From Oscillospiraceae bacterium (lineage in GTDB: Bacteria > Bacillota > Clostridia > Saccharofermentanales > Saccharofermentanaceae): a DNA stretch of 5,089 nt. The stretch covers positions 1 through 5,089 of the forward strand of contig CACZPC010000094.1 of the NCBI GenBank assembly GCA_902782985.1. Reading direction: 5' to 3'. Below the pieces are notes generated by a model. It searched no databases and was not told the origin of the DNA. It worked only from the letters and a program-made list of their open reading frames with translations. Position 1 is the stretch's first letter; every line of letters starts with the position of its first letter. Made by a program: the position numbers and the translations under genes. Shown one piece after another: positions 1 through 5,089 of this stretch.

Positions 1-296
1 AAATAGCCCATCTTATAGAGCACACCTGCCGCGATGCCGAGTACGACTACTGCGATGACTACTGCAAAGATCGGCGCGGTCTTATTCTTCTTTTTCCCGG
101 CTCTCTTTGTACCTGAAGAGGACTTCTTTGCAGGCGACTTCTTCGACGTCGAACGCGTTGAAGAAGCGGAAGTCCTGTTATTCTTTATGGTCGAAGGCTT
201 ACTGCCCGAACCGGCTCCGGATGAAGAGTCTACTGACCTTACTCCGGGTCGTACAAGGCCTGTATTTCTGCTGTTTCCATTCCCTGTTTTCTTCAT
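1..296 (-). CDS. Single-pass membrane protein with Ser/Lys-rich N-terminal tail (3' part beyond window edge)
   Basis: I do not recognise the family; only the first 98 residues are visible, because the gene runs off the left edge. Read on the minus strand from ATG at 296-294, residues 1-73 are low-complexity and rich in Ser, Thr, Lys, Arg and Gly (for example SKKSPAKKSSSG at 51-62 and a basic GKKKNK run at 67-72). They are followed by one clear hydrophobic helix at about 74-94 (APIFAVVIAVVVLGIAAGVL) and then YKMGY. Positive charge just before the helix predicts a cytoplasmic N-terminus and an outside C-terminus. The start is supported by AAGGGG at 305-310, 8 bases upstream, and by a promoter at 339-367. 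The gene diverges from the priming transferase. This architecture occurs in LytR-CpsA-Psr ligases and in wall-binding proteins, which would suit the locus, but the diagnostic domain is not in view. The plus-strand reading of this stretch is a Phe/Glu-rich shadow. Confidence 0.75.
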   Translation of the reverse strand, partial: MKKTGNGNSRNTGLVRPGVRSVDSSSGAGSGSKPSTIKNNRTSASSTRSTSKKSPAKKSSSGTKRAGKKKNKTAPIFAVVIAVVVLGIAAGVLYKMGY

Positions 297-338
297 TATC
301 CAAGCCCCTTAAACTTATTGATAAATTCACTATTTAAG

Positions 339-367
339 ACTATACTTATTCGACTCTGAAGTTTCAA
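339..367 (-). promoter_or_regulatory. Vegetative-type promoter for the left-edge membrane protein gene
   Basis: On the minus strand there is a -35 TTGAAA (367-362) and a -10 TATAGT (344-339), each matching the vegetative consensus at five of six positions, separated by exactly 17 bases. Transcription would start near 332, giving a leader of about 35 bases that contains the AAGGGG ribosome binding site. Just upstream of the -35 (about 372-394) lies an almost pure A/T tract that could act as an UP element. Hexamers and spacing are seen directly; promoter activity is inferred. Confidence 0.65.
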
Positions 368-419
368 GCAGATTATTATATAAAATATTAATAAGAATCC
401 GCACGTGAATTGTATATTT

Positions 420-447
420 TTGTTTGGCATGGATGTAATGATATAAT
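420..447 (+). promoter_or_regulatory. Extended -10 promoter for the priming transferase operon
   Basis: A perfect -10 hexamer TATAAT at 442-447 is preceded by TGA at 439-441, giving the extended -10 form TGnTATAAT. The best -35 at usable spacing is weak (TTGTTT at 420-425, 16-base spacer), as is common for extended -10 promoters. TTGGCA at 424-429 is a better hexamer but only 12 bases away, which is too close. Transcription would start near 454, giving a leader of about 24 bases up to the ATG at 478. Confidence 0.6.
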
Positions 448-467
448 GAAACGGAATATTGTCTTTT

Positions 468-473
468 GAGGAG
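468..473 (+). promoter_or_regulatory. Ribosome binding site that sets the priming transferase start
   Basis: GAGGAG lies 4 bases before ATG 478. An in-frame TTG at 466 would overlap this site and has no purine-rich site of its own, so ATG 478 is the preferred start. The spacing is slightly short but workable. Confidence 0.6.
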
Positions 474-477
474 ATCA

Positions 478-1896
478 ATGAGAAACAGGATCTTTACAAT
501 TCCGCATCTGTTCAAGATTCTTTTCCTTATAGGTCTGGTGCTTGTCGTGCACCTGGCTTATATATCGAGTTTCTTTGCGGTATTCGGCAAGGCCATGGAG
601 AATACCGTGACAGGTAATAACTACGAGGCCTACCAGGCTCTTGCACCGATCATCACCGGTGCAGCGGTCTTCCTCGGTGATTTTCTTCAGATGCCCAGAT
701 TCTTCAGAAAGAAGAATATCGACGTCGTATCCCAGACTCTTTATTTCAGTACGATACTTACCCTTATAACGCTTTCAGCCAAGGATCTTACCGAGCAGCG
801 TGCCTTCCCCCGAAGCGTTATCGTATTGAGCTTCGCTTTCCTGCTGCTCTACGTTTTCACGTGGGAAATGATCTGCAGCTTTATAAGCCACAAGATGTAT
901 GACAACGGAGAGCTCATCATTATCGGTTCCAATAAAGCTACGATGGATCAGGTAAGAGATAAGATCAACCCTTCGCTTAAAGGCATGGATCTTGATATCA
1001 GCCGTTCTATCAGATATTCGGATAAGACGGCAGTCAGATCGGCGATCAGGAGCAATGCGGAGATATTCCTCTGCCCTGATGTTCCCGAAGACGTAAAGTC
1101 GGATATCATCCTGTCAAGTGCAAAGCATAAGACAGTCGTATATATCGTTCCGCAGTTCTATGAGATAAGCCTTTATAAGTCCAGGGTCATCAACTTGAAT
1201 GACCTGATGGTAATGCTCGTTGACAGGATGGGACTTACTTTCGAGCAGAGGATCGTCAAGCGTTGTATGGATATCCTTATTTCCCTTCTCGCAATCATCC
1301 TTTCCGCTCCTATCATGCTGGTCTGCGCCATCATAATCAAGGCGGGCGACGGCGGTCCGGTCTTCTACAGACAGGAAAGACTTACTATCAATAACAAGCC
1401 ATATAAGATCTACAAGCTCCGCACCATGAGGATAGATGCCGAAGCGGCTACGGGCGCCGTTATCTCGGGCAAGGATGACCCTCGAGTTACGCCTTTCGGA
1501 CGATTCCTCAGAAGGAGCAAGCTCGACGAAGTGCCTCAGTTCTTTAATGTTCTCAGAGGAGACATGAGTGTTGTAGGCCCGAGGTCAGAGAGACCGGAAT
1601 TCGTAGCGAATTTCGAGAAGGAGATCCCCGGTTATTCCCAGAGATTTGCCGTTAAGGCAGGTATTACAGGACTTGCCCAGGTAGCCGGAAATTACGATAC
1701 CACACCCCAGGACAAGCTCAGATATGATCTGCTCTATATCAAGAACTATTCTGTCCTTCAGGATCTGAAGATAATGTTCCTTACTGCAAGAGCTATAGTT
1801 ACGCCTCACCTTTATAACAGGACATTCGAGGATAATAAACAGACTTTCGTCTCTACGGACAATGCAGATAAGGTCGTGGACGGTGACGATAACTGA
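478..1896 (+). CDS. Polyprenyl-phosphate sugar-1-phosphate transferase (EPS priming glycosyltransferase)
   Basis: This is the membrane enzyme that transfers a sugar-1-phosphate from a nucleotide sugar to undecaprenyl phosphate, the first step of EPS, capsule or O-antigen-type repeat-unit synthesis. The product is 472 residues, a usual length for the large WbaP/CpsE-like class. The N-terminal part has hydrophobic segments at about 12-36, 54-70, 86-101 and 112-135. A Rossmann-like middle domain starts near 144 (GELIIIGSNKAT). The bacterial sugar-transferase domain fills about 256-440: KRCMD at 261-265, a hydrophobic re-entrant helix at 266-288, GPVFYRQER at 293-301, YKLRTM at 312-317, DDPRVTPFGRFLRRSKLDEVPQ at 333-354 with the Asp350-Glu351 pair equivalent to the catalytic pair of PglC, GDMSVVGPRSERPE at 361-374, and GITGLAQV at 395-402. 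All key residues are present. The sugar transferred cannot be read from sequence; UDP-glucose or UDP-galactose is usual for this class. It is the first gene of a two-gene unit with the GT2 gene. Confidence 0.93.
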   Translation: MRNRIFTIPHLFKILFLIGLVLVVHLAYISSFFAVFGKAMENTVTGNNYEAYQALAPIITGAAVFLGDFLQMPRFFRKKNIDVVSQTLYFSTILTLITLSAKDLTEQRAFPRSVIVLSFAFLLLYVFTWEMICSFISHKMYDNGELIIIGSNKATMDQVRDKINPSLKGMDLDISRSIRYSDKTAVRSAIRSNAEIFLCPDVPEDVKSDIILSSAKHKTVVYIVPQFYEISLYKSRVINLNDLMVMLVDRMGLTFEQRIVKRCMDILISLLAIILSAPIMLVCAIIIKAGDGGPVFYRQERLTINNKPYKIYKLRTMRIDAEAATGAVISGKDDPRVTPFGRFLRRSKLDEVPQFFNVLRGDMSVVGPRSERPEFVANFEKEIPGYSQRFAVKAGITGLAQVAGNYDTTPQDKLRYDLLYIKNYSVLQDLKIMFLTARAIVTPHLYNRTFEDNKQTFVSTDNADKVVDGDDN

Positions 1897-1897
1897 T

Positions 1898-2698
1898 ATG
1901 GATTATTCCGTTCTGATGTCGGTATATTCGGGGGAAAAGCCTGAATATCTCAGATGCAGTATTCAAAGCATATTGGATCAGACTGTCCCTTCAAACGATA
2001 TAGTCATAGTCTGTGACGGACCGCTGACAGACGAACTGAACGAGGTACTCACGAGCTTCGCGGATAAGATAAGGACGATAAGGCTCCCTGATAACGGCGG
2101 CCTCGGCAATGCTCTGAATAAGGGACTCGGAGAATGCCTTAATGATATCGTGGCCAGGATGGACAGCGATGATATTGCACTTCCCGACAGGATGGCAAAG
2201 CAGCTTTCGATATTTACCGAAGATAAGGATATCGCACTTGTCAGCGGTACAGTGGAGGAGTTTTCCGAAGATATTTCCGTGATCGTCGGAAGGCGTGATG
2301 TCCCGCTGTCTTATGAAGAGATAAAGAGCTTTTCGCGCAAGCGTAATCCCATGAACCATCCTGCCGTAATGTTCAGAAAGACCGCCGTGATAAAGGCCGG
2401 CAGCTATAATGAGGATTATCCCTATTTTGAAGATTATTCTCTTTGGATAAGAATACTCATGAATGGCGAAAGAGCCGTAAATCTGAAGGACACACTGGTC
2501 TATATGAGAGTCGACGAAGGCACTTTTACAAGGCGCGGCGGCGTAAGATATGCCTCTGATATGCTGAGATTTCACAGATATCTTCTGAGATCGGGATGGT
2601 CGTCCGTCGCCGATTATATTTCGGGAGCTCTGCCCCATGCCGTCGTCTGCATACTGCCTAATCGCTTAAGAGCAATGATCTACAAGAAGCTTCACTGA
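1898..2698 (+). CDS. GT2-family glycosyltransferase, AmsE-like
   Basis: This is a GT-A fold inverting glycosyltransferase expected to add one sugar to the lipid-linked intermediate on the cytoplasmic face. The product is 266 residues. Visible marks are the N-terminal strand YSVLMSVYSGEKPEYLR at 3-19, SILDQT at 24-29, CDGPL at 39-43, NGGLGNALNKGL at 66-77, the nucleotide-sugar and metal binding ARMDSDD with the acidic motif at 89-92, NPMNHPAVMFRK at 150-161, and YFEDYSLW at 176-183 containing the probable catalytic-base ED pair. Overall it resembles the AmsE (amylovoran) subgroup. ATG 1898 is chosen because it gives the family's normal N-terminus; it follows the TGA of the upstream gene (1894-1896) after one base, so translation is probably coupled. 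An ATG at 1862 would add 12 residues inside the upstream gene and has no better ribosome binding site. Only a weak GGTGA, 11 bases upstream, precedes 1898. The 3' end overlaps the convergent GT4 gene by 7 bp. Donor and acceptor are unknown. Confidence 0.9.
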   Translation: MDYSVLMSVYSGEKPEYLRCSIQSILDQTVPSNDIVIVCDGPLTDELNEVLTSFADKIRTIRLPDNGGLGNALNKGLGECLNDIVARMDSDDIALPDRMAKQLSIFTEDKDIALVSGTVEEFSEDISVIVGRRDVPLSYEEIKSFSRKRNPMNHPAVMFRKTAVIKAGSYNEDYPYFEDYSLWIRILMNGERAVNLKDTLVYMRVDEGTFTRRGGVRYASDMLRFHRYLLRSGWSSVADYISGALPHAVVCILPNRLRAMIYKKLH

Positions 2699-3840
2699 CC
2701 TCTTCTGAACTTCAAGGCATCTTCATACGCTTTGAGAGTATGCTCGCCGCACCTTTTCCAGGTAAAAGTCCTTGCTCTTTCCAAGGCCTTCCCCACTTTA
2801 CCCTCACTGTCTCCGAGGCCGCGCCTGAGTGCATCCGCTATGCTCTTCGGATCTGAAGGATCGCAAAGATATCCGCAGTCTCCCGCGACTTCGCTCAATG
2901 ATGATCCGGAGGTCGTAACGATCGGGACTCCGGATGCCATCGCCTCGAGCACCGGAAGACCGAAGCCCTCAAAAAAGGAAACATATCCGACTTCGGAAGC
3001 TCTCTTCATGAGCGGGATCATATCCTCATCATCGACAAAACCCGTAAATATCACATTTTCCTTAAGGGACGGATCTGATCCTACGGTGCTGAATATCTCA
3101 TCGTAGTACCAGCCCTTCTTGCCTGTGATCACGAGCTTATATTCTTTCTTTATCTCATCCGGCAGCTCCCTGTACCCCCTGATAAGACCTGCGACATTCT
3201 TTCGAGGCTCCAAAGTACCGACATACAGGATATACTTCCCGGGGATCTGATATTTGGCAAGGATATCGTCAGTTGCCGCCGGCGTATCGAAAAAAGCATC
3301 ATCTGCACCCAGATAGGTGACTTCTATGTCCTTATTGCGAGGTTTGCTGCATGCAAGTGAATCCTTGGCTGTATTGTGCGAGACGGCAACGATCTTATCG
3401 CAGTTCCTTGCAGTCTGCCTGATATAACCGCAGAACATCCTTCTCTTCCAGCCGATAAGATATTCGGGATGCAGGAAATATGCCATATCATGAAATGTTG
3501 ATACGACAGCAAGCTTTCGGTCTATAAGACGGGACAGATACGGCATCGTATAATTGGGACAATGAAGCACATCCGCACCGATCTTTCTTACTCTGAAAGG
3601 CAATACTATCTGCTCCCATAATATCCTGATATAGGTCTTGCGCATGATACTGCTCTTTACGGGAACGATATGGAAATTCGGGGCATATATGCCGAACCCG
3701 TCCAGGTCGTCATCCTGCGTAAAAAGGTAATAATCATTCTCCCTGTCGATCTTCTGAAGTCCGATAAGGATGCCGAGCATATATCTTCCGATGCCGGTCT
3801 TATTCTTCTGTGTGGAAGTAAGGTCAATGGCGATCTTCAT
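2692..3840 (-). CDS. GT4-family glycosyltransferase, probable mannosyltransferase
   Basis: This is a retaining GT-B fold glycosyltransferase of 382 residues, the full family length. The N-terminal acceptor domain opens with MKIAIDLTSTQKNKTGIGRY (1-20), including the Gly-rich loop after the first strand, and continues through DVLHCPNYTMP (90-100), STFHDMAYFLHPEY (114-127) and the VAVSHNTAKD segment (151-160) before the interdomain linker. The C-terminal donor domain has YILYVGTLEPRKN at 203-215, LVITGKKG at 236-243, VIFTGFVDDEDM at 263-274, and the EX7E motif with Glu291 and Glu299 inside FEGFGLPVLEAMASG (290-304). It resembles the MtfB/WbaZ-like mannosyltransferase group. That, plus translational linkage to the GDP-mannose-making gene upstream, makes mannose from GDP-mannose the likely donor (inference). 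ATG 3840 overlaps the upstream TGA by one base; a TTG one codon earlier is less likely. The gene converges on, and overlaps, the GT2 gene. Confidence 0.9.
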   Translation of the reverse strand: MKIAIDLTSTQKNKTGIGRYMLGILIGLQKIDRENDYYLFTQDDDLDGFGIYAPNFHIVPVKSSIMRKTYIRILWEQIVLPFRVRKIGADVLHCPNYTMPYLSRLIDRKLAVVSTFHDMAYFLHPEYLIGWKRRMFCGYIRQTARNCDKIVAVSHNTAKDSLACSKPRNKDIEVTYLGADDAFFDTPAATDDILAKYQIPGKYILYVGTLEPRKNVAGLIRGYRELPDEIKKEYKLVITGKKGWYYDEIFSTVGSDPSLKENVIFTGFVDDEDMIPLMKRASEVGYVSFFEGFGLPVLEAMASGVPIVTTSGSSLSEVAGDCGYLCDPSDPKSIADALRRGLGDSEGKVGKALERARTFTWKRCGEHTLKAYEDALKFRRGQ

Positions 3841-4922
3841 CAAAGAAGTTCCTTCCTGCCCTCTTCCTTAAGTTTCTCTACCATCTTCTTGATATCCTGT
3901 ACCTTGGATTTGTCACATACGAGTACGGCATCATCAGTCTGGACTACCACGATATCCTTAAGGCCGATACCTGCAGCTGTCCTTGACTTGGAAGATCTGT
4001 CAAAGAATACGCTGCCTTCGCAGTCGATAAGCTCCGTATCGCCGATCCTGACATTGCCCTTATCATCAAGATCGAATACATTCTCCAGCGTATCCCAGGA
4101 TCCGACGTCATTCCAGCCGAATTCAGCGGGAATAACATAGACGCCGTCCGCCTTTTCCATGATCCCGTAATCTACCGATACATTCTCGAGAGTGGGATAT
4201 ACAGCCTCGACAGCCGCCTTCTCATCGGAAGTCCTGAGCTTATCGTAGATACTTTCCATCTTCTCATACATATCGGGAAGGAGCTTCTTAAAGTACTCGA
4301 GGATAACGGATGCCTTCCATACGAACATTCCCGAATTCCAGAGATATTTGCCGGATTCCATATATTCCTTGGCTTTCTCGAGGCAGGGCTTTTCGACGAA
4401 CTGATCAAGTGCATAGACTTCATCGGATACCGGAGAATCCTTCTCGAACTTAAGATAACCGTATCCGGTCGACGGGAATGTGGGACGAAGACCGATCGTT
4501 ACAAGTCGGTCCGTCTTCTCAGCCGTATCTATCGCCAGCTTTAATACTCTCTCGTATTCCTTTACATTACTGATATGATGGTCAGCCGCGAGCACCGCCA
4601 TTACGGCATCTCCGTAGAGCTTCTTTAAAGTCATCGCCGCATAGATGATACAGGGCGCAGTATTCCTCTGCATGGGCTCTATGAGGATATTGTCTCTGTC
4701 GACCTCTTCGAAAAGCACCTTGTCGGTGAGCTTTGCCTGTACGGCATTTGTAACTATAAATGTATTCTTCCTGTCTATAACATGATCATAGTGCTTGATG
4801 GTCTCATTGATCATGACATCGTCACCCGTAATACGTACAAGCTGCTTGGGAGCAGACATACGAGAAAGGGGCCAAAAGCGCGTTCCGCCCCCGCCAGCCA
4901 TGATAACGGCACAACTCAACAT
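3840..4922 (-). CDS. manC: Mannose-1-phosphate guanylyltransferase (GDP-mannose pyrophosphorylase)
   Basis: This cytoplasmic enzyme makes GDP-mannose from mannose-1-phosphate and GTP. The product is 360 residues, the single-domain length; there is no C-terminal mannose-6-phosphate isomerase cupin as in long bifunctional forms. Motifs in order are the nucleotide-binding signature GGGGTRFWPLSR at 10-21 with PKQ at 25-27, EPMQRNTAP at 82-90, ADHHI at 113-117, STGYGYLKF at 151-159, FVEKP at 175-179, WNSGMFVW at 195-202, VDYGIMEKA at 250-258 and FGWNDVGSWD at 268-277. Position 113 is Ala where Pro is usual before the A/S-D-H core, probably neutral. Start 4922 is preferred over an in-frame ATG at 4979 because it has an ideal ribosome binding site, puts the GGGGTR loop at the normal distance from the N-terminus, and lies downstream of the predicted promoter. 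It is first in a two-gene unit with the GT4 gene. The symbol is by family; a trehalose- or heptose-type guanylyltransferase is less likely. Confidence 0.93.
   Translation of the reverse strand: MLSCAVIMAGGGGTRFWPLSRMSAPKQLVRITGDDVMINETIKHYDHVIDRKNTFIVTNAVQAKLTDKVLFEEVDRDNILIEPMQRNTAPCIIYAAMTLKKLYGDAVMAVLAADHHISNVKEYERVLKLAIDTAEKTDRLVTIGLRPTFPSTGYGYLKFEKDSPVSDEVYALDQFVEKPCLEKAKEYMESGKYLWNSGMFVWKASVILEYFKKLLPDMYEKMESIYDKLRTSDEKAAVEAVYPTLENVSVDYGIMEKADGVYVIPAEFGWNDVGSWDTLENVFDLDDKGNVRIGDTELIDCEGSVFFDRSSKSRTAAGIGLKDIVVVQTDDAVLVCDKSKVQDIKKMVEKLKEEGRKELL
3849..3856 (-). promoter_or_regulatory. Ribosome binding site for the GT4 gene inside the end of manC
   Basis: GGAAGGAA on the minus strand ends 8 bases before ATG 3840. 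It supports ATG 3840 rather than TTG 3843 and sits within the last codons of the guanylyltransferase gene, so coupled re-initiation and independent initiation are both possible. Confidence 0.55.
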
Positions 4923-4930
4923 ACTGAAAT

Positions 4931-4935
4931 CCTCC
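4931..4935 (-). promoter_or_regulatory. Strong ribosome binding site that sets the manC start
   Basis: GGAGG on the minus strand is 8 bases upstream of ATG 4922, a near-ideal Shine-Dalgarno arrangement. The longer in-frame reading from 4979 would translate through this site and adds residues unlike the family. Confidence 0.85.
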
Positions 4936-4949
4936 GAAATATAAGCGAT

Positions 4950-4963
4950 TTTGCTAATGCAAA
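4950..4963. repeat. Perfect 5-bp inverted repeat at the predicted manC transcription start
   Basis: TTTGC (4950-4954), TAAT (4955-4958) and GCAAA (4959-4963) form a symmetric 14-bp element. It touches the -10 hexamer and covers the predicted start near 4956. The position suits a repressor operator. The arms are short, so chance is a real alternative, and no regulator gene is in the window to pair with it. Confidence 0.35.
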
Positions 4964-4968
4964 TTATA
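4963..4968 (-). promoter_or_regulatory. -10 element for the manC-GT4 unit
   Basis: A perfect TATAAT on the minus strand lies about 40 bases before ATG 4922. Transcription would start near 4956 with a leader of about 33 bases carrying the GGAGG site. No convincing -35 is present at 16-18 bases (the best, TGGATT at 18, matches poorly), and the extended -10 TG is absent. The promoter may therefore be weak or need an activator (inference). Confidence 0.5.
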
Positions 4969-4980
4969 ACGCACATCATG

Positions 4981-4986
4981 TAGAAT
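4981..4986 (+). promoter_or_regulatory. Possible -10 element for the right-edge HAD gene
   Basis: TAGAAT matches the -10 consensus at five of six positions and would start transcription at about 4993, directly at the ATG at 4994. No acceptable -35 lies 16-18 bases upstream; TTGCTA at 4951-4956 is too far away. The assignment is tentative. Confidence 0.25.
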
Positions 4987-4993
4987 AATCCAC

Positions 4994-5089
4994 ATGGAGT
5001 ATAGTTTTCTGCTTGGGTCCGATATGGACTACACGCTTTTGATGCCGGGTAAACCGATATCTGACGTTAACCTTCGTGCCGCACGCGCT
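4994..5089 (+). CDS. Probable HAD-family (Cof-type) phosphatase, N-terminal fragment
   Basis: The reading frame is open for 32 codons from ATG 4994 to the right edge, and the rest lies outside the window. The sequence contains SDMDYTLLMPGKPISDVN at 9-26. This matches HAD motif I (DxDxT, with Asp10 as the expected nucleophile, Asp12 as the general acid/base and Thr14) followed by the LL-x-x-x-K-x-I-S spacing typical of Cof-like sugar-phosphate phosphatases (HAD subclass IIB). Tyr13 replaces the commoner Gly. No Shine-Dalgarno precedes ATG 4994, and an in-frame TAA at 4967-4969 excludes a start much further upstream; ATG 5024 would cut into motif I. The gene diverges from manC. Subclass IIB also contains eukaryotic-type phosphomannomutases, so a role in mannose phosphate metabolism is possible but not shown. 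A plain housekeeping Cof hydrolase is equally likely. Confidence 0.6.
   Translation, partial: MEYSFLLGSDMDYTLLMPGKPISDVNLRAARA

Noticed and set aside
34..312. Plus-strand open frame of 92 codons rich in Phe, Glu and Pro
   Set aside because: It is the antisense of the Ser/Lys-rich minus-strand gene: AAG, TCT and TCC-type codons read in reverse give Phe, Glu and Gly. It has no ribosome binding site, whereas the minus frame has a promoter, AAGGGG and a clean membrane helix.
402..407. CACGTG palindrome in the left intergenic region
   Set aside because: It is a 6-bp palindrome with no extended symmetry, does not overlap either core promoter, and is expected by chance.
296..515. Two minus-strand small open frames of 60-61 codons between the left-edge gene and the priming transferase
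   Set aside because: They lie in the AT-rich promoter region, run through both predicted promoters and partly through the transferase start, lack ribosome binding sites, and have Ile/Asn/Lys-rich composition typical of chance frames.
1991..2638. Minus-strand open frame of 215 codons opposite the GT2 gene
   Set aside because: It is fully antisense to a gene with clear GT2 motifs, its own translation shows no recognisable motif, and it has no ribosome binding site. It is a shadow of codon bias.
3670..4140. Plus-strand open frame of 156 codons across the GT4/manC junction
   Set aside because: It is antisense to two conserved genes, rich in Ser and Leu as expected for a shadow frame, and has no supporting start signals.
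4923..4979. N-terminal extension of ManC to an in-frame ATG at 4979
   Set aside because: The extra 19 residues are unlike the family, run through the predicted promoter and the GGAGG site, and lack their own ribosome binding site.
4973..4981. ACAT-C-ATGT palindrome upstream of the HAD gene
   Set aside because: The arms are only 4 bp, with no second copy at operator-like spacing; it is weaker than the 4950-4963 repeat.
1..5089. CRISPR arrays, tRNA or rRNA genes, insertion sequences, long repeats, riboswitches
   Set aside because: None was seen on either strand: there are no regularly spaced direct repeats, no transposase motifs, no tRNA-like cloverleaf, and intergenic leaders are too short (about 25-35 bases) for a riboswitch.

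Overview
This window looks like part of a cell-surface polysaccharide (EPS, capsule or cell-wall glycan) locus from a low-to-mid GC Firmicute, most likely a gut- or rumen-type clostridium (Lachnospiraceae/Oscillospiraceae-like). That assignment is an inference. It rests on GGAGG-type ribosome binding sites, frequent AGA/AGG and ATA codons, AT-rich promoters with near-consensus vegetative hexamers, and the glycosyltransferase subfamilies present.

Layout. Bases 1-296 (minus) hold the start of a membrane protein cut by the left edge; it has a Ser/Lys-rich cytoplasmic tail followed by one membrane helix. Bases 297-477 are a divergent promoter region with a good candidate promoter facing each way. 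Bases 478-2698 (plus) carry a polyprenyl-phosphate sugar-phosphate transferase (priming enzyme) followed at once by a GT2 glycosyltransferase of AmsE-like type. Bases 2692-4922 (minus) carry mannose-1-phosphate guanylyltransferase and then, with stop and start codons overlapping by one base, a GT4 glycosyltransferase. The two units converge and their coding ends overlap by 7 bp, leaving no room for a terminator between them. Bases 4923-4993 form a second divergent intergenic region. From 4994 (plus) to the right edge is the N-terminus of a probable HAD-family phosphatase.

How the genes fit together (inference). The priming transferase would load the first sugar-1-phosphate onto undecaprenyl phosphate. 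The GT2 and GT4 enzymes would extend the lipid-linked oligosaccharide on the cytoplasmic face. ManC would make GDP-mannose, making the GT4 enzyme next to it a plausible mannosyltransferase. No flippase, polymerase or export gene is in the window.

Every full-length gene belongs to a well-known family and keeps its key motifs. I see no sign of an undescribed system. The points most worth a second look are the overlapping convergent gene ends, the operator-like inverted repeat at the predicted manC transcription start, the possibly leaderless HAD gene beside manC, and the histone-H1-like tail of the left-edge protein.
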